In this document: piece by piece, positions 6,982-12,071 of the stretch | How the letters are laid out: every line of letters starts with the position of its first letter | Position numbering within the stretch: the stretch's first letter is position 1 | DNA from: Bacteroidales bacterium | GTDB taxonomy: Bacteria > Bacteroidota > Bacteroidia > Bacteroidales > UBA932 | Length of the DNA: 13,337 nt | Direction of reading: 5' to 3' | NCBI GenBank assembly: GCA_016285215.1 | Contig: JAEEQI010000053.1 | Span: forward strand, 1 to 13,337 | Notes under the pieces: model-generated | The model's input: the letters and a program-made list of their open reading frames with translations, nothing else | What the model was told of the DNA's origin: nothing | The model's database searches: none | Made by a program: the position numbers and the translations under genes

Positions 6982-7078
6982 GTTAGTTAGTAGTGTATTC
7001 TTACCTTTAAGAAGAAGGTTAATTAGTTGGTTAGAAAAAGCGTTTCGTCTAGGAAAAGGAGCTTTCACCCGTTTTCCT
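6956..7078 (-). ncRNA. Candidate small RNA from an orphan leftward promoter
   Basis: A consensus promoter at 7083-7113 points left into DNA without a convincing gene. A transcript starting near 7078 and ending at the GC-rich stem (6956-6981) would be about 100-125 bases long. Predicted internal pairing includes GGAAAA with TTTTCC near the 5' end and ACCTT with AAGGT near the middle. It does not match an RNA family that I can name. A GTG-started open frame of 82 codons (7068-6820) runs through all the hairpins and is judged non-coding. Existence of the RNA is inference from promoter plus terminator. Confidence 0.35.
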
Positions 7079-7082
7079 CATG

Positions 7083-7113
7083 CAAAGGTAGTACAAAAAT
7101 TTATTCTTACAAA
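7083..7113 (-). promoter_or_regulatory. Orphan leftward promoter
   Basis: On the minus strand TTTG (7113-7110) is followed by 19 bases and TACCTTTG (7090-7083), one of the best matches in the window to the Bacteroides TTTG-N19-21-TAnnTTTG promoter. It lies downstream of the TonB-receptor stop and points away from that gene, so it serves no recognised coding region here. Surrounding DNA (7091-7147) is extremely A/T-rich, with the 10-mer ACAAATTTTT at 7109 and 7123, which could act as an upstream activating tract. Confidence 0.6.
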
Positions 7114-7147
7114 TTTTTTTAAACAAATTTTTGGTAAATAAATTTTT

Positions 7148-9334
7148 TTAAAAACTAAACCTTATTTTTAATACGAAGTTTCGGGGAGCCTGGGGATAGA
7201 CACCCACCCCGGAATAGAGGGTTCCATCGTCTTTGGAAATGCTTTCCCAACGCCATCCGGAGGCATAATACATATGATTGAGGAGGTTATGCACAAAGAG
7301 GCCAACGCTAAGATTGCCGGGACCCAGACGAAACGTTTTCTGTATATTGGCATTCATCACAAAATACTGAGGAACAGCCATTTCTTCTCTCATTGAGTTA
7401 TCCAGATACTGCTTACCCACGTACTTTCCGTCCACGGAGAGAGAAAGACCAGTCAAAGGCATAAAGGTGAGCTGAAGCATTCCAATGGTGGAAGGCGACA
7501 TAAGCATAGTGGTCTTTCCGTAGTGGATGGGAACTGTGCCGGAATAGTCGTCGTACGGTACGTAGGAGGTATAATCCGCAATCTGGTTCATAGAGAGGGT
7601 GAGGTTGCCATCGGCCCTCATCCAGCGGAGCGGCTGCCAGGCGGCTTCCAGCTCCACACCCCGGCGCCAGGCCCTGGAGACATTCTCCTTGATGGCGTAG
7701 CCGGCGGTGGATAATCGGCCCGTTTCCAGGAGCATATCCTTGTATTCCATAGCGTAGAGATTGGCCGAAGCCTGGAAGCGGGGGCCCTCATAGCGATAGC
7801 CCAGCTCCAGGTCCAGCATAGCCTCGGGCTGGATGGGCGTTCCTTCGCCCTTGATGTTCTCCTTGATGTCGGAACGGCCGGGCTCGCGATGGCCAATGGC
7901 GGCCGAAAGATAGATCTTATTGGCCCCAAAGGCAGCCGTAACACCTGCACGGGGGTTGAAGAAATTCCACACCTGGCGGTAATTCATCACATCCTCGGGG
8001 GCGGCTCCGTACTCCAGCCAGTCGTCATCGGGGCCTTCCATAGTATAATGGATGGTGCGGTACTGCAGCTCCGTATAGGCCGTGAGCCATTCCAGCGGGC
8101 GGTATTCGGCCCTTACAAATGCGCTGGCCTCTTTCTTGACGCCAATATTGTTGTACCAGTTGTCCTTGGGATAATCTCCCGACAGGGCCTTGACCCAGAG
8201 AATCTCTCCCCAGTGACCGCCGGAGTAGTGCGACAGATTCACACCGCCGTTGATGTCCAGCCGATCCATCCGGTAACGGAGCGTAGACTGCGCCGTCCAG
8301 AGGTTGTTGTCCATCTTCTTCTGATAGGTCATATCACTGCGGGAAACGCCCTGGTCGGTGGGAAGGCCGTAATTCTTGAGTTTCTTGTTTACCTTATAAT
8401 ACTCATCATAGCCGTCACCGCGGGTGTAGTTGGCCGTGGCCGACAGAGTAAGCGCATCGGTAAAGGCGTGCGTATACTGCAGCTGCACGTGGTGCTGGGC
8501 GTAGTTATCGGTCTGGTTGTCGTAGTAATAGACATTGCCCAGGTCATCGTAGTACTCCCCTGCTCCGTTATAGGTGCGGTCCTTGGCATACTGGTCCAGG
8601 TCAATGCCGTCCCAGGTGATGCCACTGCGCTGCCGGCCCATCAGGTAGGTCAGGCGGAGGGAGTTGCGGCGGCCCAGCCAGCCCAGCACGGCAAAAGCAC
8701 TCTGCGCCTGCACAAAGGCGTTGCGGATGTACCCGTTGGTGGTGTTCTGGGTAAAGGCGGCCGAAGCATAGAGCCCCTTCCGGGTGCGGCCGGTAGAAGC
8801 GGCCAGCGTGGTAATGAAGGTATTGTAGGAACCGGCACTGAAGCTTACATCGGCCCAGGGGTCCGGCGTCACAAAAGCCGTATTCATATTGATGCTGGCG
8901 CCAAAGGCACCGGCACCGGAGGCCGAAGTTCCCAGACCGCGCTGCACCTGCACGCTGGAAAGCATAGAGGCCAGCGACGGGATGTTGAGCCAGAAGACCT
9001 CCTGGCTCTCGGCATCGTTGAGCGTGATGCCGTTGAGCGTCACATTAATCTGCGAACCCTTGGAGCCGCGGATGGTCATAGCCGTACTCCCCAGGCCCGT
9101 ACCGCCCTCACTGGTGGTCACCACCGAAGGCAGCAGCCCCAGCGTCTGAGGCAGCGAATGCATAGGATTGGACCGCTCCAGAGCGTCTTTTCCTACATTC
9201 TCATAAGTTACGGGAGTGTTTTTACCGGCACGACTGGCCGACACAATCACGGAGTCCAAACGCTCCGTCTTCTCCTGCGCCTGTGCGCAGAGACACAGCA
9301 CACTCAGTGCTGAAAACAAGAAAGTTTTCTTCAT
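7148..9334 (-). CDS. TonB-dependent outer-membrane receptor, probable thiamine importer
   Basis: A 728-residue outer-membrane TonB-dependent transporter. Residues 1-19 form a signal peptide (MKKTFLFSALSVLCLCAQAQ, cut after AQAQ or just before). A TonB-box-like segment DSVIVSASR follows near residue 27, then the plug domain with the typical TMTIRGSKGSQINVTLNGI and VQVQRGLGTSASGAGAFGASINM segments (to about 160), and a 22-strand-type barrel with many aromatic-rich strands. The chain ends in Phe (FVLKIRFSF), as porin-like barrels do. It lacks the carboxypeptidase-like N-terminal extension of SusC proteins, so it belongs to the vitamin/siderophore receptor class. Its substrate is inferred from the TPP riboswitch immediately upstream: thiamine-regulated receptors of this kind are known in Bacteroidetes (for example the B. 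thetaiotaomicron system). No pnuT or thiamine kinase gene is adjacent. The ATG is supported by AAGG five bases upstream, one of few visible ribosome-binding sites here. Confidence 0.88.
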   Translation of the reverse strand: MKKTFLFSALSVLCLCAQAQEKTERLDSVIVSASRAGKNTPVTYENVGKDALERSNPMHSLPQTLGLLPSVVTTSEGGTGLGSTAMTIRGSKGSQINVTLNGITLNDAESQEVFWLNIPSLASMLSSVQVQRGLGTSASGAGAFGASINMNTAFVTPDPWADVSFSAGSYNTFITTLAASTGRTRKGLYASAAFTQNTTNGYIRNAFVQAQSAFAVLGWLGRRNSLRLTYLMGRQRSGITWDGIDLDQYAKDRTYNGAGEYYDDLGNVYYYDNQTDNYAQHHVQLQYTHAFTDALTLSATANYTRGDGYDEYYKVNKKLKNYGLPTDQGVSRSDMTYQKKMDNNLWTAQSTLRYRMDRLDINGGVNLSHYSGGHWGEILWVKALSGDYPKDNWYNNIGVKKEASAFVRAEYRPLEWLTAYTELQYRTIHYTMEGPDDDWLEYGAAPEDVMNYRQVWNFFNPRAGVTAAFGANKIYLSAAIGHREPGRSDIKENIKGEGTPIQPEAMLDLELGYRYEGPRFQASANLYAMEYKDMLLETGRLSTAGYAIKENVSRAWRRGVELEAAWQPLRWMRADGNLTLSMNQIADYTSYVPYDDYSGTVPIHYGKTTMLMSPSTIGMLQLTFMPLTGLSLSVDGKYVGKQYLDNSMREEMAVPQYFVMNANIQKTFRLGPGNLSVGLFVHNLLNHMYYASGWRWESISKDDGTLYSGVGVYPQAPRNFVLKIRFSF

Positions 9335-9337
9335 TTT

Positions 9338-9410
9338 TTCCTTACGACGGTATCAACCGTATCAAGTTCAAAGGGTATAATCTCAGAGGCCGCAAAGCCT
9401 CACCCCTAAA
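9338..9410 (-). promoter_or_regulatory. TPP riboswitch (THI box)
   Basis: The minus strand carries the conserved thiamine pyrophosphate aptamer: AGGGGTG (9407-9401), a GAGGC/GCCTC stem, CTGAGATTATACCC, then GAACTTGATACGGTTGATACC and CGTAAGGA. P2 forms between GGGT and ACCC, and the distal stem between ACGGT and ACCGT. All the hallmark blocks (GGGGTG, CTGAGA, ATACCC, GAAC-TGAT, CGTA-GGA) are present in order. The 3' end carries the AAGG that lies five bases before the receptor ATG, so ligand binding probably hides the ribosome-binding site; there is no room for a separate terminator. The 5' end starts within a few bases of the stop codon of the cyclotransferase gene (9413). Confidence 0.93.
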
Positions 9411-9412
9411 TA

Positions 9413-10159
9413 TTATTTAACTATCTCTATCTGATAGAGCTTAGGCCAGTTCTTTCCGGTTACGTAGATTTTGCCGGCGGCGTCCACGGCAATGCCGTTG
9501 AGAACGTCCGTTGCAGAGGTCCAGAGTTCGTCCGGGAGGAGCCCGGTGCAATCTATCATACCTTCTACTTTACCGGAGGTGGGATTGATAATGGCAATGG
9601 AATCCGTGAGGTACACGTTTGCCCAAATCTTTCCGTTAATCCATTCGAGTTCGTTAAGGTTCTTCAGGGGACGGCCGTTATAGGTTACCGCCAGCTTTTT
9701 CTGCATCTTCAGGTCCTTGTCCAGGAAGTACAGGTTGGCCGAACCGTCGCTGGCAATGAGCTGCTTGCCGTCCGTGGTGAGGCCCCATCCCTCGCGGGGA
9801 TAGCTTACCGTCTTCTTGTATTCCAGCGTCTTGGCATCGTAAATGAAGGCCACCTTGTTGGTCCAGGTAAGGATGTACAGGTTGCCTCCCAGGATCACCG
9901 ATCCTTCTGCAAAGTACTTGGAATTGAGCTTCTTGTTCTGGATGGGCTTGCCGGTCTTGAGGTCCACGGTACGGATGGAGCTGGTGCCGTACTGGCCCGT
10001 GGTCTCATACAGGGTACCGTTGTTAAAAAACAAACCCTGGGTGTAGGCTGCCATATCGTGGGGGTAGTCCTTCACCACTTTGAACTTGTACTGCGTAACC
10101 TGGGCCTGGGAGCAGGCGCAGAGCAGAACCGCTATCAAGAATACACCTAAACGTCTCAT
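9413..10159 (-). CDS. Glutaminyl-peptide cyclotransferase (plant/bacterial type), lipoprotein
   Basis: A 248-residue member of the glutamine cyclotransferase family (Glu_cyclase_2), five-bladed beta-propeller enzymes that cyclise N-terminal glutamine to pyroglutamate and are unrelated to the animal zinc enzyme. Motifs in order: AYTQGLFF (38-45), FAEGSV with Glu85, PREGWGLTTDG (121-131), SDGSANLYFLD (137-147), LNELEWINGKIWANVY (168-183) and NGIAVDAAGKIYVTGKNWP (221-239). These include the Glu and Trp positions expected for the active site. The N-terminus MRRLGVFLIAVLLCACSQ is a signal peptide with a lipobox LCAC, so the enzyme is probably a lipoprotein lipidated on Cys16. The ATG at 10159 lies only seven bases after the -7 promoter box, so the mRNA is likely almost leaderless. 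The stop is immediately followed by the TPP riboswitch of the receptor gene, suggesting shared transcription. Confidence 0.92.
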   Translation of the reverse strand: MRRLGVFLIAVLLCACSQAQVTQYKFKVVKDYPHDMAAYTQGLFFNNGTLYETTGQYGTSSIRTVDLKTGKPIQNKKLNSKYFAEGSVILGGNLYILTWTNKVAFIYDAKTLEYKKTVSYPREGWGLTTDGKQLIASDGSANLYFLDKDLKMQKKLAVTYNGRPLKNLNELEWINGKIWANVYLTDSIAIINPTSGKVEGMIDCTGLLPDELWTSATDVLNGIAVDAAGKIYVTGKNWPKLYQIEIVK

Positions 10160-10166
10160 AGGAACG

Positions 10167-10197
10167 CAAAGATAATACTTATTTCCCTTCCAACCAA
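10167..10197 (-). promoter_or_regulatory. Promoter of the cyclotransferase gene
   Basis: Minus-strand TTG (10197-10195), 20 bases, then TATCTTTG (10174-10167), a good match to the Bacteroides promoter. The -33 element and spacer overlap the last codons and stop of the SUMF1-BNR gene. The -7 box ends only seven bases before the ATG at 10159, so a start at the usual distance leaves a leader of a few bases at most. Confidence 0.7.
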
Positions 10198-11954
10198 GCC
10201 AGATTGAATCTATAATGCACCCGGCTGCTCAGAAGATGAATCACGCCGTCGGGACTCTGGGTGCAGGCCAGGTAGCCCTTGGGCTCGGCGTGCTTGGCAT
10301 CCAGGGTAAACGTCCCCGTCCAGGCACCGCCATCCAGCACCCGCTTCTTTCCATCGGTCAGCAGCTTCTGCACGGGCCAGGATTCACCTTCGTCATAGCT
10401 CAAAGCAACAAACAGGCCATCAGGGCCGAAGGAGCAGAGCATCAGAGGTCCCTCCTGCAGTCTCTTAAGCACCAGCCGCTGCCCGGAGCCGATGGGCGGA
10501 AACTCCGTAGCACTGTACGTCCAGGTATAACCGCCATCCTCCGAAATACTGCAGGGCATCTTTCCGTCAATGGCATTACCCCGGCCGAAAGCCATCAGCC
10601 GGCCATCCTTCAGCTCCACAATGCCGGCGTGAATACCTTTAATAATGCTTCCGGTATCTTCCCAGGTCTGTCCCCCGTCCTTGGATACGTGCAGAGCCGT
10701 TCCCGCTTCTCCGTCCGGGCCGGCATCGCAGCAAAGGAGAATGCGGCCGTCCCGGGTCACAATGGGACCGGCAATCACCTGGTGCCGCACCTCGTGTTCC
10801 GGTTCAATATAATGCAGGGGGCCCCACAGCGTCTCGAGGCTCTTCAAACGCCTTATAGCCAGGGCCAGATCTTTCCACTCACCGGCATCCCCCACGCCCT
10901 GGAAATGCAGGAGGTCCCCATTCCCCAGGGTAAGCAGCGCGCTGCCGGTCATATTGCGGTCCGGCACCTTGCAGAACAGCGTGGCAGGACTCCAGGACTC
11001 GCCGTTAAAAATAGACTGCAGCACCACCATCTCGCGGCCGGCCTCGGCATCGGTAGAGAACCAGATGGCCAGCAGACCGCCGCCCGGCAGCCAGGTCACC
11101 GCCGGCTGGTGGTTATGGGCATAGAACGGAGTACCGTCCTCCGGAGCAATTACATAAGGGATGGGCTCGGCAAAATGCACCTTTTGGTGTGCGTTTTGGG
11201 GCGTTTTCGCATACGGGAGCCCGGTTTCATCGTCCGCGTGTGCATCGGGGGCCGATTTTGCATACGGCGCTTCCACTATGCGGAAGCCCAGCAGCACGGA
11301 ACGGTCTCCCTGGAGCGAGCCGCTGCGGTTGGCGCTGCGCAGAAACTGAACGGGTGTATTGTGGCTGCCGCCGCGAACGGCTTTGGAATCATAATCGTAA
11401 TTATTGCTGCACCACTCCTCCACGTTGCCGTGCATATCGTACATGCCCCAGGCATTGGGGGCGAACTGGGCCACCTGCAAAGACACCGGCTCCTTGAAAC
11501 GGGTGTTTTCCTGCACTTTCCACTGATCCTCCGGGAAAGTATCGCCCGTATTATAAGCGGTAGTGGTACCCGCCCGGCAGGCGTACTCCCATTCGGCCTC
11601 GGTGGGAAGGCGGAAGTTTCGGCCCGTCTTTTCAGACAGCCAGTTGCAGTACGAGGTAGCCTCTATCCAGGAGACCATAACCACCGCCTCGTCATCGGCC
11701 TGCGAAAAGCCGTTATGACCACGCAGCTCCTTGTGGGTAGGGTCATACGCCTCGTACTGGGCGTTGGTGATTTCCGTGGCGCTCATCTTGAAAGCGGGCA
11801 GCGTGACTTCCTGAAGCGGAGCCTCGTCCCACTCCGGCATAGACGGATTCTCACTTCCCATCCGGAAACTGCCGGCCGGAATTTCCACCATAGTGGGCAC
11901 AGGAACCTGGGTGCAGGCCACCAGAAGTCCCAAAAGTAAAAAAGAGTGTTTCAA
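10179..11954 (-). CDS. Lipoprotein with SUMF1/FGE-like domain fused to a BNR (sialidase-fold) beta-propeller
   Basis: A 591-residue two-domain protein. A TTG start at 11954 gives the textbook lipoprotein signal MKHSFLLLGLLVAC (lipidation at Cys14); a second TTG at 11963 would add three residues, and the first ATG (11891) would lose the signal. Residues 22-229 are a complete FGE-sulfatase/SUMF1 domain: MVEIPAGSFRMGS, ITNAQYEAY, SYCNWLS, RLPTEAEWEYACRAG, GMYDMHGNVEEWC, VRGGSH and LGFRI. The copper-binding cysteine pair of true formylglycine-generating enzymes (after RGGS and near the following RS) is absent, so sulfatase activation is unlikely. Residues about 230-263 are a linker with a 17-residue repeat. 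Residues about 264-591 form a BNR_2-type propeller with three Asp boxes: SKDGGQTW (424), SEDGGYTW (471) and SYDEGESW (519). A sialidase or other glycan-active role is possible but not shown. The frame stays open far upstream, antisense to pgi; that part is not coding. Confidence 0.85.
   Translation of the reverse strand: MKHSFLLLGLLVACTQVPVPTMVEIPAGSFRMGSENPSMPEWDEAPLQEVTLPAFKMSATEITNAQYEAYDPTHKELRGHNGFSQADDEAVVMVSWIEATSYCNWLSEKTGRNFRLPTEAEWEYACRAGTTTAYNTGDTFPEDQWKVQENTRFKEPVSLQVAQFAPNAWGMYDMHGNVEEWCSNNYDYDSKAVRGGSHNTPVQFLRSANRSGSLQGDRSVLLGFRIVEAPYAKSAPDAHADDETGLPYAKTPQNAHQKVHFAEPIPYVIAPEDGTPFYAHNHQPAVTWLPGGGLLAIWFSTDAEAGREMVVLQSIFNGESWSPATLFCKVPDRNMTGSALLTLGNGDLLHFQGVGDAGEWKDLALAIRRLKSLETLWGPLHYIEPEHEVRHQVIAGPIVTRDGRILLCCDAGPDGEAGTALHVSKDGGQTWEDTGSIIKGIHAGIVELKDGRLMAFGRGNAIDGKMPCSISEDGGYTWTYSATEFPPIGSGQRLVLKRLQEGPLMLCSFGPDGLFVALSYDEGESWPVQKLLTDGKKRVLDGGAWTGTFTLDAKHAEPKGYLACTQSPDGVIHLLSSRVHYRFNLAWLEGK
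11187..11270 (-). repeat. 17-codon imperfect tandem duplication in the linker
   Basis: Two imperfect copies with a period of 51 bases (plus-strand GTGTGC at 11187 and again at 11238) encode PYAKSAPDAH and PYAKTPQNAH inside the SUMF1-BNR linker (residues 230-256). The unit keeps the reading frame and probably arose by duplication, lengthening the hinge between domains. Confidence 0.55.
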
Positions 11955-11992
11955 AATGGTCAATTGTTTTCTTTCCTGTTCGCTTAACACAT

Positions 11993-12000
11993 CAAAGATA
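11993..12000 (-). promoter_or_regulatory. Promoter of the SUMF1-BNR lipoprotein gene (-7 element)
   Basis: Minus-strand TATCTTTG fits TAnnTTTG and lies 38 bases upstream of the TTG start at 11954. This position rules out the GTG at 11990, which would lie at or before the transcription start, and so supports one of the TTG starts. No clear -33 element is seen. An AGGAAAG at 11977-11971 could act as ribosome-binding site. Confidence 0.5.
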
Positions 12001-12022
12001 GGGATTATTCCGCAGAAATGTG

Positions 12023-12030
12023 TACCTTTG
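12023..12030 (+). promoter_or_regulatory. pgi promoter (-7 element)
   Basis: Plus-strand TACCTTTG fits TAnnTTTG and ends 41 bases before the pgi ATG. The leader is A/T-rich and has no Shine-Dalgarno motif, as usual in this phylum. It is back to back with the 11993-12000 box, 22 bases away, so the two promoters share their upstream DNA. Confidence 0.55.
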
Positions 12031-12071
12031 TGCGCTTTAAACAATACGATAATAATTAAATACGCAATATT

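Noticed and set aside
6820..7068. 82-codon GTG-started open frame on the minus strand in the convergent region
   Set aside because: It runs straight through both 14-bp hairpins, has no recognisable domain or neighbour-like codon bias, and its sequence is explained by the repeats. It does sit just after the orphan promoter, so a short peptide cannot be fully excluded.
7889..9313. 474-codon plus-strand open frame
   Set aside because: Antisense to the TonB-dependent receptor, with Gly/Val/His-rich shadow composition and no domain.
10215..11939. 574-codon plus-strand open frame
   Set aside because: Antisense to the SUMF1-BNR lipoprotein gene; low-complexity translation typical of a GC-rich shadow frame.
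10179..11954. Annotation as a genuine formylglycine-generating enzyme (sulfatase activator) or EgtB-type enzyme
   Set aside because: The cysteine pair needed for formylglycine formation is missing, there is no DinB-type His iron site, and no sulfatase gene is nearby.
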